Source: Sipunculus nudus
Taxonomy: Eukaryota > Annelida > Sipuncula > Golfingiida > Sipunculidae
DNA length: 64,000 nucleotides
Reading direction: 5' to 3'
Assembly: GCA_026874595.1 (NCBI GenBank)
Contig: CM049306.1
Location: forward strand, 14,405,019-14,469,018
The notes under the pieces are model-generated. The model did not search any database. It was given only the letters and a program-made list of their open reading frames with translations, and had not been told where the DNA came from. This document shows positions 49,563 to 62,694 of this stretch, piece after piece (the first letter of the stretch is position 1; each line of letters begins with the position of its first letter). The translations under genes were made by a program, and so were the position numbers.

Positions 49563-50331
49563 TATATTGTTAATCTTAAGCTGCATGCAGGATGGTGCAA
49601 GCCACACAACCTAGATACTTGTTGATCTCTGTATACACCCTGGTGAGACTTTCTGAACCAGTGTGCATATCTTTGCCCAACTATACAATATCTCTGTTGG
49701 ATGATACCAGTTCCCCTCTCATTGCATGAGCATTACCCAGTAACAGAAAGGATCAGCTTAAACTGAAGTAATAAAGTCTCTGTTGATATGACTGCCATCA
49801 TCTCTCTAAACAATCTCTATAAATGTAGGCTCTGTTCCCTTTTTATCTGGTAACTGCTGACTCCATATTTTAATGCGCAACCAAGTTACTGATCACTACT
49901 AAATTTCTGTGAATGTACCTACCTAAGGCAGTATACCTTCCATGTGTCACCATGCACCCACCTGTTACCCTGATAAAAGAAAGGTAGCTCACTTAACTCA
50001 TCCTGGAGAGATTATATAAAGCTGTGCTTATCACACAGCTTTGTTGTTATCCCCTGGTTGCTGTACTAATTATACCTATTATTAAAGCTGAAGCAATCCT
50101 CGTAGAATAATTTTTGAAACCTGCATGTTTTAAGATTCTTGGTGAAGGTACAGGATTATCCATCAAATTTAAATTGCATATAAAATGGTGTATACATATA
50201 TATCAAGGTATATATACAGAACCTAAAGGTAAAATATATTAGACAAACCTGCTTGTACACTTTAAGTGCTTGTACACTTTACTCTGTAAAAATGTGATTC
50301 AGGTGCAAAACATAAATGAATTGTTTGTAAA
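49563..50331. other. Unassigned stretch with a TATA-like site and hairpin
   Basis: ATTATATAAA (50011-50020) is followed at once by the hairpin AAGCTGTG / CACAGCTT (50019-50026 with 50034-50041). The arrangement is reminiscent of an LTR or other promoter start, but no partner or boundary was found. Confidence 0.35.
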
Positions 50332-52372
50332 ACAAGTGACCTGTGGGTCATGACGCTCAGCCGACTGACATGTTGATAATATGTCTTTGCACAGACAACC
50401 AATTAAGATAGGTGGCATCATTTTTCATGCATATTAGCTTAAGTTCATCAAGACCCATAAGCACAACAAATTTGATGACAATCCAACCAGCCTTTCATGA
50501 GGAATCTGGCAATTTGTGTGTATTTTGCATTATTTCTGGGGTGCTCAAACATACCCCAAAACTCTGAGAATATAGGTTAACTGTGACCCAATTTCAGGCT
50601 TCTGGGGAGAACTTTTTAGGAACTCTCAGGATGTCAAGTCAGAAGATTCTGGGCCCCATGGTTATGATTTGTGCCCTACTTTGGTATCCAATTTTTCATT
50701 ATTCTTGGGGGTGCTTATAAGCCCCATAGCTCAGACAATATGAGTGACAGAGACCTAATTTCAGGTTTCCAAGGAGACTTTTTATGGAACTCTCTGGATG
50801 TAATGTGAGAAGTTTCCAGGTCCAGCAGTTACGATTTGTGCCCTGTTAACAGATGACGGCATCTTAAGAGGTCTCAAAAATAGCAAAAAAAAAAAAAGTA
50901 AAAAAATCGAAAAAATACAGGTGGCACCACCAGTCTGCAGAAACTGATTAACACTCCATGATCAATATCCATGCAAAGAATCATGGTGATCAATGCATTA
51001 GTTGTTTAGATATTTGAGCTTTTGTATCAAATTTTTCATTATTATGGGGGTACTTCGGAGCCCCATAGCTTAAAGAATATGGGTAACAGAGACCTCATTC
51101 CAGGTTTCCAAGATTTTTCATGGACCTCTCTGGATGTAAAGTTAAAAGATTCCAGGCCCAGTGGTTACGATTTGTGCCTTGTTAATGGACAGACGGCCAT
51201 ATGGCTGGACGGACGACAGACAAAGAGTGATCGCTATAGCCAGATGACTAACAGTCAGCTGAGCTAAAAATCATAAAAATTCTAAAAATATAGGTGGCAC
51301 CACCAGTTTGCAGAAACTGATGAAACACTCCATGATCAATATCCATGCAAAGAATCAAGGTGATCAATGCATTAGTTGTTCAGATATTTGAGTTTTTGTA
51401 TCAAATTTTTATATTATTTTTGGGGGTAATTCGGAGCCCCATAGCTTGAAGAATATGGGTAACAGAGACCTCATTCCAGGTTTCCAAGGAGATTTTTCAT
51501 GGACCTCCCTGGATGTAATGTGAGAAGTTTCCAGGTCCAGCAGTTACGATTTGTGCCCTGTTAACAGATGACGGCATCTTTAGAGGTCTCAAAAATAGCA
51601 ACAAAAAAAAAGTAAAAAAATAGAAAAAATACAGGTGGCACCACCAGTCTGCAGAAACTGATGAAACACTCCATGATCAATATCCATGCAAAGAATCATG
51701 GTGATCAATGCATTAGTTGTTTAGATATTTGAGCTTTTGTATCAAATTTTTTATTATTATGGGGGTACTTCGGAGCCCCATAGCTTAAAGAATATGGGTA
51801 ACAGAGACCTCATTCCAGGTTTCCAAGATTTTTCATGGACCTCTCTGGATGTAAAGTTAAAAGATTCCAGGCCCAGTGGTTACGATTTGTGCCTTGTTAA
51901 TGGACAGACGGCCATATGGCCGGACGGACGACAGACAAAGAGTGATCGCTATAGCCAGATGACTTACAGTCAGCTGAGCTAAAAATCATAAAAATTCTAA
52001 AAATATAGGTGGCACCACCAGTCTGCAGAAACTGATGAAACACTCCATGATCAATATCCATGCAAAGAATCAAGGTGATCAATGCATTAGTTGTTCAGAT
52101 ATTTGAGTTTTTGTATCAAATTTTTATATTATTTTTGGGGGTAATTCGGAGCCCCATAGCTTGAAGAATATGGGTAACAGAGACCTCATTCCAGGTTTCC
52201 AAGGAGATTTTTCATGGACCTCCCTGGATGTAAAGTTAGAAGATTCCAGGTCCAGTGGTTATGATTTGTGCCTTGTTAACAGACAGACGGCTGGATGGAA
52301 AAATGGCCGGACAGACGACGGACAAAGAGTGATCACTATAGCTTAGATGACTTTCAGTCAGCTGAGCTAAAA
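50332..52372 (-). mobile_element. Family A element (AAGTGA subtype) with three right ends
   Basis: The left end is ACAAGTGACCTGTGGGTCAT then GCTCAGCCGACTG. The core units are ~340 bp, with anchors near 50933, 51306, 51647 and 52021. Right-end hairpins (AGTCAGCTGAGCTAAAAA) occur at about 51251-51269, 51966-51984 and 52353-52371, the first two followed directly by another core unit. Each is preceded by GGACGGACGACAGACAAAGA or a similar microsatellite. The repeated right ends arise partly from the 715-bp duplication described separately. Confidence 0.78.
50793..52235. repeat. Recent 715-bp tandem duplication
   Basis: About 50793-51520 and 51508-52235 are almost identical at an offset of 715 bp. 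The short frames 51022-51267 and 51737-51982 differ at only three codons. Each unit is two core repeats with one right-end hairpin between them. The near identity indicates a recent event. Confidence 0.85.
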
Positions 52373-53317
52373 ACAAGTGACCCATGGGTCATGATGCTCA
52401 GCCGACTGGCATGTTGACCACATGTTCTTGCACAGGCAACAAATTAAGATAATGTAGGTGGCATCATAGTTCGTGCATATTAGCTGAAGTTCATTAAGAC
52501 CCATCATCACACCAAATTTAATGACAATCCATCCAGCCGTTCCTGAGGAATCTGGTAATTAGTATTTTGTATTATTTCTGGGGTGCTCAAACATGGCCTG
52601 TTAAACAGATGATATAGTTCACAGTGATCTAATTTCAGGTGTCTGAGGAGAACTTTGGAGTAACTCTCATCATGTCAAGTAAGAAAATTCTAGGTCCAAT
52701 GGTTATGATTTGTGCCGTGCTTTGGTGTCAATTTTTCCATTATTCAGGGGGTATTTATAAGCCCCATAGCTTGAAAAAATATGGGTAACAGAGACCTAAT
52801 TTCAGGTTTTCAAGAAGACTTCTCATGGACCTCCCAGGATTGTCAAATAAGAAAATCAATGGTTATGATTTGTGCACTATTAACTGATGTCCGCACCAAA
52901 TAAGGTCTAACAAAGAGAGAAAAAAATTTGTTAAAAATTTGAAATAAAATGAAGCGCCACCAGTCTGAAGGAACTAATGAAACACTCCATGACCTATATC
53001 CATGCAAAGAACCATGGTGATCAATGCATCAGCTGTCTAGATACTTGAGCTTTTGTATCAAATTTTCCATTATTCTGGGGGTTACTTTAAAGCCCCTTAG
53101 CTAGAAGAATAGAGCTTATATAGGATAAAAGAGACCTAATTTCAGGTTACCAAGGAGATCTTTCATGGACCTCTCTTGATGTCAAGTAAGAAGATTTCAC
53201 ATCAATCAGTTGCGATTTGTGCCTGGTTAACAGATAGAGAAACGGACAGCTAGATGAACAGACGAACAAAGAGTGATTGCTAAAGCTCAGAAAAATTACA
53301 GTCAGCTGAGCTCAAAA
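52373..53317 (-). mobile_element. Family A element abutting the previous one
   Basis: The left end ACAAGTGACCCATGGGTCAT starts within the A-run that closes the previous element's right end, so the two elements are head to tail with no spacer. The inverted repeat reads GCTCAGCCGACTGG. Two to three diverged core units follow. The right end is a damaged hairpin, with AAAGCTCAGAAAAATTACAG on one side and TCAGCTGAGCTCAAAA on the other. Confidence 0.72.
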
Positions 53318-54672
53318 CTTATTATCTAATTTTATAATAATATGTGGATGGAGCTCATGGCTGAAAGTATATGAATGAAAGATTAGTATACTGTATATCT
53401 CTATTTTTTTACTAATAATATATCTTCTTTAAAACGTGTTACAATAAAGGTTGGGTAAAAAAAGGTATTTGCTGTTGGACAGGAATGCTCAAACAGAATG
53501 AGCCTCCTCTTGAGCCAGTAAACTACTAGGGGAAAAAATAGCAGTATACAAGAGCAGTTCAATATATCAAATGAGAGTTCCTAGGCCTCTTGAAAGCCCT
53601 TCACTCAAAAATAAATTGTGAACACAGGTAAACTCATGAAAGAAGAGTAATAACAGTGGTAGAATACTTAACTAAAAAAAAACACCGGGGTCAATTTCTT
53701 TTAACATCCAGATGGTCTGAATGACCTCCTGGAGTCTTGATCTTTGGATGTCATCAGAACCCTGGGAGGAGCCCAGCATCATGACCATTAACATCAGCTT
53801 GATGCTTGCTGTACAGTAGGTCATTTATATACACATCAGGCTTGGTACTTAACTTAAAACAGTGACTGTGTATAAATATTTTACCTGTATAGACACCCAG
53901 AGGTGTTGCCTAAAAGCTGTAAACCAGATACAGAAAGCAGTTTAACATGAGTCAGCACATTGATGTCTGGCAGCTTCAGTATAGGAATCTGTGTTAAGGA
54001 AGCCCCATACTGATTTAATACCCCTAAAACAAATGGTTAAAGTTCTTCTGTTTGGAAAACATTACTCTGTCAGCCACCATGACTCCAATTATACTGGTAA
54101 TAATAGAAAAATAACCTTATTTCATAAATCATAGTATATAATATATACATATGTGTGTATCAGACATACCCATTTCAAAACAGAAACAATGTTGTGCATG
54201 CTTCAAGCTGTACTTCACCTGTGTCATACTATGATTGGTCTGCAATACTTTTGACCATGAGGTCTTGGAGATTAGAGGAAGACCCTATAAACAGTTGATT
54301 TTTTATCCCATATTTACATGAATCAGTATTTGTGGTTATGGAATGGGGAAACTTTGAAATAATGTAAATGATTTAAATGGAACTCAAGGTTCAGAGTAAC
54401 ACCATTTTAAGTTTACAAGATCTTACACATTTTTTTCTTGTACCAAATAAGAAGTTTCTATCCAGTCTTGTTTGCATATACCAAGTTCACAGGTGCTACC
54501 AACACTTTGTGTACAAAAAAAAAACCATTCATACTGCAACCACTCATAGATCTTGATAATTAAGCTCAGGCTCTAAAATTCAAACATCTCTATCCAATAA
54601 CCAGTTCTCCATGAAGGTTAGCTAAAATCCATACATTTATCAACTGGGTTTATACATTTTATAAATAGACAA
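53318..54672. other. Unassigned stretch
   Basis: No supported gene or element. Confidence 0.4.
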
Positions 54673-55977
54673 ACAAGGCCTACAGGCCTAATGTAACCTG
54701 TGCAATGGGATACACATCAGGTATAATATTCCATGATAACAAGCTTAACCATTTTTTGAACAATGTAAGTACTAAATATTTTGAACCCAGAGCACAAGCA
54801 CCATGCAATTACACAAAAGTTAATCCTGAATCTGGCATGGATGCACACAACACACCAATGATTGTAAGTGGCGCCACCAGTCTGGTGTATGAGAAAGCCA
54901 TCGAAGTTGCATGGACATTCAAAATTTTAGGCAGATACTTCAAACAACTGTTGTGCTATGTGCACAGATGCATGAAACCCAACACAATTGTAGTTGTTAC
55001 CACAAGTCTTGCATACAACAAAACTACTTGACATGAATGGACATGCACAATTTAAGGCTGACATGTCAAATCACTCCTGAGAAATAAGCAGGGACATACA
55101 CTGTGCAAAAATTATTATAGGTGGCTCCACCAGTGTTGTGTATATTAAGCTATCTGAGATGTATAGAGACATGAACAATTTCAGGTTAATACATCAAACT
55201 TCTCAGTCGGGTGCACTTGGATGACCAAGCTCAACTGAGGCAGGCAGCTGGTCCAAACTGAACTGAAACTAATATGCAGCTGCAACTACTGTACTGGGTG
55301 AACTCTTGACCTGTATCTGGTTGCACTGATTGAACTCTTGAAGTGATGCCTAAGCTGATACAGTTAGCAGTCTGCCAAAGCCATAAACATAGACAGACTG
55401 ACACTTGGCCTTTTGCCAAGATGGTTGTTAGTCTGCAAAGCTATTTATAGATACAGAAAAATTCTTTGCCTGTTGCCAAATCTATTAACACATACTGAAA
55501 AACTTTTATTTTAGAGGATAGGTCCATGGCCTGTTTGTGGCACTGTCTATTGAATGGGTTAGGTATAATCTAGAAGTCATAACCTGTCATTAAGACATTG
55601 GAGCAAATATCTGAGGTTCTATAACAAAATTTCACCATCATGCTGTTGAATCATGCCAAAAATCACAAAACTGGAACCATTCAAACAAATCTGAGAGAGA
55701 TTGCTTCAGGGATTATTTCTGTGAAATATTGAACAATAAAGCTGGGCAGGTTTGTACAAGAAAGATTTTTTAAGGTTTTTCAGCTTTTTCTCAATGAAAT
55801 CTAAGTGAATGCAGTTAGCCAAGAAAATAAGCTCAATCTGATAGATCTTTTGCATAAAAATTGATGCTAGGTCCTGCCGTTTTTGAGATAGTATGGGTTA
55901 ACATACAGACGAGGGATGATGGATGATGGCCACCAGTGATGCCACACTATCACATAAGCTCACAGGTTTGCTAAAAA
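54673..55977 (-). mobile_element. Family D element with both ends
   Basis: The left end is ACAAGGCCTACAGGCCTAAT, in which AGGCCT / AGGCCT pair perfectly, followed by AACCTGTGCAA. The right end is CACAGGTTTGC (55961-55971) then TAAAAAA. The left third has units with AGTGGCGCCACCAGTCTGG (54868) and ~130-bp spacing. The right part is the D core ('gaaccattcaaacaaatctgagagagatt'). A middle stretch (55210-55600) is unlike other D copies. Confidence 0.75.
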
Positions 55978-57060
55978 AGATGGAAAATAAAACCTCTGTC
56001 TAATGTTGGCAGAGGTGATTATCAAATTAAGATGCTTTGATTATTGCAAAAAGGACTTAAGCATGGTTTACAGGAGGCTTTAAAGACACACATGCAGGAG
56101 AATAGCTTCCATAACTTGCTGAATTACACGAGAATAGTTTCTCCAATCATTTCTAAACTGATTAAACTTTGTAATAAAAAAATAAATGTGCCATGTTCTA
56201 TGTTGTTAATGATTTTAATTGTCAAAATTAATTAGACTTGAAGCTGTAACTGCCAGAACTCTGTGATCATAGTATAAATTCAAGTGTTCATGAAAGCATT
56301 GACCAAAAAGAATATTTCACAGAGAAACCATGACATCATGCACCCTTGTCAGTGCATGCTTTATTTTTCACACTGAACTGAATCACTGTCTTAATACAAA
56401 TCATTAAAATCAAATTTTCCAGTGGAGGTTGTGTATATTCACCCTGAGTAAATAGTATTATATGTTCATTCTTAATATCGTACTCCTTTTATATAGAATA
56501 TGAAAAATTATGACAATACCTAATTTGAAAATTCATGGGATGAAGTTCATGACATGTCATGCTCCAAGTCATTTGTGCTTTAATTAATTATGAAATAGCC
56601 GACAGAGGATAATCACCACAGTTTATTCCCTTAAGCTGTAAAATTTTATGCCCTGTACATAAAATCTGAAGGAAGGATTTTCCCCCAGTTACCTGCTGTT
56701 AGTCAGACAATTACCTTGGGATTTCACTCAAAGGGGAGCTGTCGAGAAACATGAAGGACTAGTCTACAGAGAAAAAGACCCAAGAAAGAAAAATAATCTT
56801 CTTTTTTTTATAACTTTACACACTGTAACTAATGAAACCTGATCTCTAGACTCTACTGGGAACAGCAAATGGTAGCTACAAAAAGAAATCTTCTTTCAAA
56901 TAAAAAGCAATTTTTGTAGACCATTTTGCACAGTCTGTGTGCAAGAGTTTTTTTTTCTTTTTTTTTTAATGAATATGCAGAATACATGGCTTTGTGCATC
57001 CGCTAACAATTCAAATAAACTTTTGACTGAATGATAACGCTAAAATGCAAATGATGAAAA
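55978..57060. other. Unassigned stretch
   Basis: No supported feature. Confidence 0.4.
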
Positions 57061-57065
57061 CAAAC

Positions 57066-57068
<3 letters not shown>

Positions 57069-57106
<38 letters not shown>

Positions 57107-57131
57107 TATATACACACACATACATATACAT
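57069..57131. repeat. (TA)n microsatellite with CA/TACA tail
   Basis: TA repeats are followed by TATACACACACATACATATA. Confidence 0.95.
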
Positions 57132-58669
57132 ACATAAAGCAGATGCAAAAATGGTTAAATATATCAACTTTATGTAATTACATTAATGTTAACGGCCTAT
57201 ATAAGTCTGGGTTTTTTTAACCCTTCTTATATTTTTTCTTTCCATTAGAGTGCTGAAGCTTACACAAAGGTATTTTCTTTTTAATTTGGAAGAAGGTAGT
57301 AGTGTCTTAAATAAGAGATGTTTCAGAAATGTCAAGGTGCATATTACAGATTGCTTATATAAATGTTAGAATATAAAATTCATTACATTTACAGTAATGC
57401 AAAAAAGGTATGGTAGAAACAGCTAAGAGGGCAAAACTGCTAACATTGGAATAGAAACCATATAATTCATCCTTGCTGATCTTTCAACAGAAAATCATCT
57501 TACTCTGCCCCTCTGACATACTGCTAAGGAAAATTTTAAATGTACATCAGGGTGGCATAAGATTACCTGAAAATCCCATGGTGAAGAAGATAAAGAAACA
57601 TAATACTGCAAAAAGACAGGAAATAGGCAGTTTTACTTTTAAACTTGGCCTGTTATCTAAGTGAACTGTCTTAAGGATTTTACCATGCCCACCACTCAAA
57701 TAAGCTAGGCATCTCAGGATCAGGAACCTCTATCCACAGTGAATACAAACACAAGTTTTTATGGCAGGATAGTGAAAATGAAGAGCAAAGAAGGAGACAC
57801 AATCTGTCAATATTCTCAACATGCTCTGCGCAATGGGAAAGGGTTGGTGACATTTCACACTGACCTCTCCCTTCCCACAGATCCCTTCAGAGCCTGTTCA
57901 GTTTTGTGTACTCCAAAACCAGGGGCAATCATTTGCAGGCCGGTATTTTCTTGACAGTATGTGATAGGACAGCACTTGAGAGCATGATTAATGCAATCTA
58001 ATTCCAGCAAGGCCTGTCAATATAATGAAATCAAGATGCTGTTTTTCATAGCTAAATTTCACAGCGGAACACACCATTTACTAAATGCAGCCATTTACAT
58101 TGGCCAACTGACAAGAGAAAAATTGGCCCTAGATTAAATGATAAAAAGGTCTATCATATTTAGACATAAGGAAATTATATGTGATATAGACTAAAATTAT
58201 TGTGCCAAAAAAGGTGAGAGTCAAAAGCACTTGATGATATTGATGAATGAAAGTGGAAGCAGGTAATAAGTTGAGCGGTGGTGTGACACCATGGTCCACT
58301 GATGGCCTACTTCAATTGTCAGCAGAAAAAAATACCTGCTGACCCTTTATTGATGAGATAATAAATCAAATCTATATCACTACCTGTTAGTCATAAAACA
58401 TGTCATTCAACAGATCTAATCTCTCTTCTACTATATTTATGAAATATGAAAAGCTTTTAGTGTTTTATCAACAAAGCTACTCATCCCTGCTGGACCCCTA
58501 CATCCACATATATCTTTTTAATCAGCTGGACACTGAGAAGACCAGGAAAAGATCTTATATTTACATTACACAATCCTGTAAAACTACACCAATATGGCAA
58601 AATGAGAGTCAGCTTAATGGAAAACAACATGAGCAGCACATTCCTTTTACATCCACCGGTTCTTATTGG
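57132..58669. other. Unassigned stretch
   Basis: No supported gene. Frames of 63 and 71 residues at 57473-57664 and 57739-57954 have ordinary composition but no recognised motif and no clear splice context. Confidence 0.35.
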
Positions 58670-58692
58670 TTTTTTTTTTTTTTTTTTTTTTT
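58670..58692. repeat. T homopolymer
   Basis: About 23 T in a row after TTATTGG. On the minus strand this could be the A-tail of a retrotransposed sequence, but no body was recognised. Confidence 0.9.
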
Positions 58693-59153
58693 GTATAATT
58701 CCCTCAGATGGGTAGCACCTCGGAAAAAAACATTCTCATTAAACATGATTATGACCTATTTCACTGTATGTCAACATATACACTATTCCACATGTACCAC
58801 GTTCATTTTTATAAAAAAAACAAGGGACCCATGGGTCACTGTGCTCAGCTGAAGTTGACCTTGAAGGTAAAAATCTAAAAGTAGTATCGAATGGAGATAA
58901 AGTGTAAGAGGAAGAGGTAATATAGGCCATGGTTGGTTTATATGATTGGTTTGTATTGATGAGCAAGAAATTGTTGCAAATAATATTTTGTGACCTGACC
59001 ATGTGTTTCTGAATGTTGAAACTGAAGCATGTGGGCATTTTGTGAACAAATGATCTGTACTATTATCATGATCATTAGTTGGCTTTTTGATAATTGTGGA
59101 CATTTCAGTAGTTTACACATTTGTCTAATTGAACCTACTTTTTTTATAATATA

Positions 59154-60050
59154 CAGTAGAGCGCCTTTTTTCCTAAAGCGTCGGGGGACAAGCTTTTCGG
59201 AAATTCGGTTGGGGGTCTAGGGCCATTTTTGTACAACAGTAAATGATTAACTTAACACTATATTACTGAGGAAACACTGTGTTTCTTTTCGACCCACGTA
59301 ATTTACGACCGGAACTTATAAAAAATGTCGAATTTATTGCAGAGTTTGATAGGTAAAACCCATTTTAAATTGTTTTAAGGATACTTGTGTGCCATAAAAA
59401 AAAAATTACAGGAGGGAAAGGTCAATTGACATTGCCATTATTGTAGCTCGGTTAGTTTCTTTAACAGCCCGTAGGCGGCGCCAGAGTGGCACACGCATAA
59501 CGTTTTCTTTTCATTTACTCCCTATCCCTGGCAGGTGACAGCAAGATGAACATGTTCGATTTGTGTTCTTCTTGACAGTAAATAAAACCTAAACCACTAA
59601 ACACTAAACCTACTTGAGCACAAGCGATGTGGGAATGATACCTCACCAATACTCTTGCGAGTTAACTGCTAAGTTGTTTGGCCTGACATCCCAGCCAAAG
59701 CCATCGAACTATGCTTGCTTGAGTACAAACGAGTTATAGTTGATAATACACAAGTGCTCCTGGATAAACTGCTCACGTGCTTACTAGGGGTATATAGAGC
59801 CTGGCATTGCGCGACTAGCTGTAGTTATCACACCATTGCCCCAGCGACAGCATCGGCCCAGAACTAATTAATTAGGGTCAGCACTCGGCTTAACCACCTG
59901 ACTGCAGGCCTTTGTGACTTGTAATTACAAAAATTCACACTTGAGGTGTTTTCATGCTTGAAAATACGAATTAAATTTCGCTCCCCCATTTTAATTTTCG
60001 GAAACACGAATTTTTGGAAATTCGGCATTCGGAAATACGGCGCTCTACTG
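59154..60050. mobile_element. pogo/Tigger-like MITE with TA duplication
   Basis: The ends are CAGTAGAGCGCC (59154-59165) and GGCGCTCTACTG (60039-60050), perfect over 12 bp, and the similarity extends inward through TTCGGAAATTCGG-type phrases on both sides. TA flanks both sides (59152-59153, 60051-60052). The 897-bp interior has no transposase frame. TA duplications and CAGTRGAG ends fit pogo/Tigger relatives of Tc1/mariner. It is better preserved than the related copy at 22.56-23.37 kb. Confidence 0.8.
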
Positions 60051-60349
60051 TATATTATTAAATATATGTATTTTTTTATGAAATATATACAGTTGAAATG
60101 TAACTAATTTCCCCAGTCCTCAAATGAAAGGATTTGGTGGTGGTGGTGGTGGGAGAGTTACAACATATCTGTATTGTTATAGTGTATATACGTACAATTT
60201 TCACTTTATTTAACAATGCTTACAGGATAAAAAAGGTTCATTTATAATTACTTAATATTTAAACAAGGGACCCAGGGGTCTAATGTTCACTCTGTGAATT
60301 ACTGTGCATATTGGCAGGTGATCAAAACTAGAATATCAGCAGAAGCTGA

Positions 60350-61358
60350 CAAAAGCCCTCAGCCAAAAGAACAGTGTTTAGAGGTGGTAACAGTAACAAG
60401 TACTAAATATCTGTTTTCACATGGATGTATATCTGTACATGTCTCAGTTATAAACCTAAAATGGAGAGGTGTGTACCATGAATCACAACAATCCACCATA
60501 TGCTTCCTGAAAAATAAGCTTCTAAATTTTATTCTATTATAAGCTCTGTGACCTTGAAAAGTAGGTCAAGGTCACCCATCTTCGAACTTGACTGAGATTT
60601 TGTTGATATACATCTTCACCAAAGAAATAAAATTCCTATTGTGAATCCTTTTAGAGATATACAGCTCACAAGGCCAAAGTTGAAAAATCTAAGAAAAATT
60701 CATTAAAAATCAGAAATTGTAGGTGGAGCCCCCAAACTTGTGCATCAGTTACAGACCATCAGTCCCTATGATCATAGTAAGTATTGTGAAAATCCACCCA
60801 ATGGTTCCTGAGAAATAAGCTTCTAAATGTTTTTTCTATAACCAGCTCTAAAACGTAGAAAAATAGGTCAAGGTCACCCATCTTCAAACTTGACCAAGAT
60901 TTTGTCAATATACATCTTCACTGAAAAATAAAATTCCTACGGTGAATCCTTTTAGAGATATCCTGCTCACAAGCCCAAAGTTGAAAAATCCGATAAAAAT
61001 TCATTAAAAATCAGAAATTGTAGGTGGAGCCACCAAACTTGTGTAGCAGGTACAGACTATCAGTTCCAATAATCATAGTAAGTTTTGTGAAAATCCACCA
61101 AATGGTTCCTGAGTAATAAGCATCTTAGTGTTTTTCTATAATCAGCTCTAAAATGTAGAATAATAGGTCAAGGTCACCCATCTTCTAACTTGACCGATAT
61201 TTTGTGGATATGCATCTTTACAGAGGAAATGAAATTCTGACGGTGAATCCTTTTCAAGATATCCTGCTCACAAGGTTAAAGTTAACGGACGCTGGACGGA
61301 CAGACGGACAGCTTGGGTGACGACAATAGCCCATCAGCCTAAGGGCTGAGGGCTAAAA
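60350..61358 (-). mobile_element. Family C element with 300-bp array
   Basis: AGCCCTCAGCC (60354-60364) at the left is matched by GGCTGAGGGCT just before AAAAAAA at the right (about 61344-61354), a perfect 11-bp inverted repeat. The right end also has a microsatellite (GACGCTGGACGGACAGACGG) and a hairpin (AGCCCATCAGCC with the following GGGCTGAGGGCT). The core repeats about every 300 bp, with anchor AGGTCAAGGTCACCCATCTT at 60563, 60865 and 61165. The left ACAAG-plus-palindrome is not present, so the left border is less certain. Confidence 0.65.
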
Positions 61359-61496
61359 AAATGTCACAGAAAGATCAGTCCAAGAGTCTCAAGGGAGACT
61401 CTGTTTTGGCAGATTATAACAAATAAATACTTAATGACATATTATGGATTAAAGCAGAAAAGACCATTACAGCTTTCTGAAAGTAGCTAAACACAG

Positions 61497-62530
61497 GTAG
61501 CGCCACCTGCAGGTCAAAATCATTAAGCAGTCACATGATCAATATTCCTGTGATATTTGAAACTGAAGGCTGCAGCAGTTCCTAAGATATTTGGTAACAG
61601 ACAATACATCATGTATGGAAACACATCAAGTTGTTAAATTTTGCGATCGACAAAATTTGAAGTTCTGTAGAGATGCCATCTTGAGAATGACTTGACTGAA
61701 TTTATACTCAAATTATTCCCCTTCCTCTAAGAAACTGTTGACTATGAAATGAAGGCCAAAATGGTAATACTTTGTGACTTATCTTGTAAGAAGTGGAAAA
61801 GACCAATCATCCTGCAGAAAGTAGGTCAACAAAGGTGGCGCCACCTGGAGGTCAAAATCATTTAGCAGTCACATGATCAATATTCCTGTGAAATTTGAAA
61901 CTAAAGGCTGCAGCAGTTCCTCAGATATTTGGTAACAGACAATTCATCATGTATAGAAACACATCAAGTTGTCATATTTTGCAATCGACAGAATTTGAAG
62001 TTCTGTAGAGACGCCATTTTGAAAAGAGACTTGATTGAATTTATACTCAAATCATTCCACTTCCTTTAAGGAACTGCTGACTATGATATGAAGGCCAAAA
62101 TATTTAATACTTTATGACTTTATTTCGGAAGAAGTGGAAAAGACCATTTCATCCCGCAGAAAGTAGGTCAACACAGGTGGTGCCACCTGGAGGTCAAAAT
62201 CATTTGGCAGTTATATAATTAATATTCCTGTGAAATTTGAAACTGAAGGCTGCAGCAGTTCCTAAAATATTTAGTAACAGACAATACATCCTGTATGGAA
62301 ACACATCAAGTTGTCATATTTTGCAATCTACACGATTTGAAGTTCCGTAGAGATGCCATCTTGAAAATGACCTGACTGATTTTACACACAAATTATTCCC
62401 CTTCTTCTAAGGAACTGCTGACTATGATATGAAGGCCAAAATATTAATACTTTATGACTTATCTTGGAAGAAGTGGAAAAGACCATTATGTCCTGCAAAA
62501 AGTAGGTCAACATAGGTGGCGCCACCAAAA
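61497..62530. repeat. ~340-bp tandem array in element E
   Basis: The palindrome GGTGGCGCCACC or a near form lies at about 61496, 61834, 62176 and 62515 (spacings about 338, 342 and 339). Exact copies are at 61834 and 62515. Each unit continues with GGAGGTCAAAATCATTTAGC, then 'gatcaatattcctgtgaaatttgaaac', then TTCCTAAGATATTTGGTAAC. Confidence 0.85.
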
Positions 62531-62694
62531 GCTTATTTTTTCATGTTCACCCCATGATCATTAATTCTGCAAAGTTTCATGAAGGTAGCTGCTGTGGCTG
62601 TTGAGATATTTGGTCACAGACGGTGGACGGTGGACAGTGGATAGTGGCCGGCGGACACTGCGCCATGGCATAAGTTCACAGAGTGAACTAAAAA

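Larger units (their letters stand above)
60263..62694 (-). mobile_element. Family E element
   Basis: The left end is ACAAGGGACCCAGGGGTCTA, with a GACCC/GGGTC stem, then GTTCACTCTGTGAA. The right end is GTTCACAGAGTGAAC followed by TAAAAA. The flanks (TTAATATTTAAA and GGACAGACAGAC) join to match GAATATTTAAAAACAGACAG at about 13364-13383, giving an inferred empty site. The right half is a ~340-bp tandem array. The left part is interrupted by a C-type element. Confidence 0.75.

Noticed and set aside
51022-51982. Two nearly identical 81-residue frames
   Set aside because: They come from the recent 715-bp duplication of A core units and include element-end sequence, not a gene pair.
58400-58852. 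150-residue open frame
   Set aside because: It crosses a T homopolymer (a run of phenylalanine) and enters the left end of an A element; composition is not protein-like.
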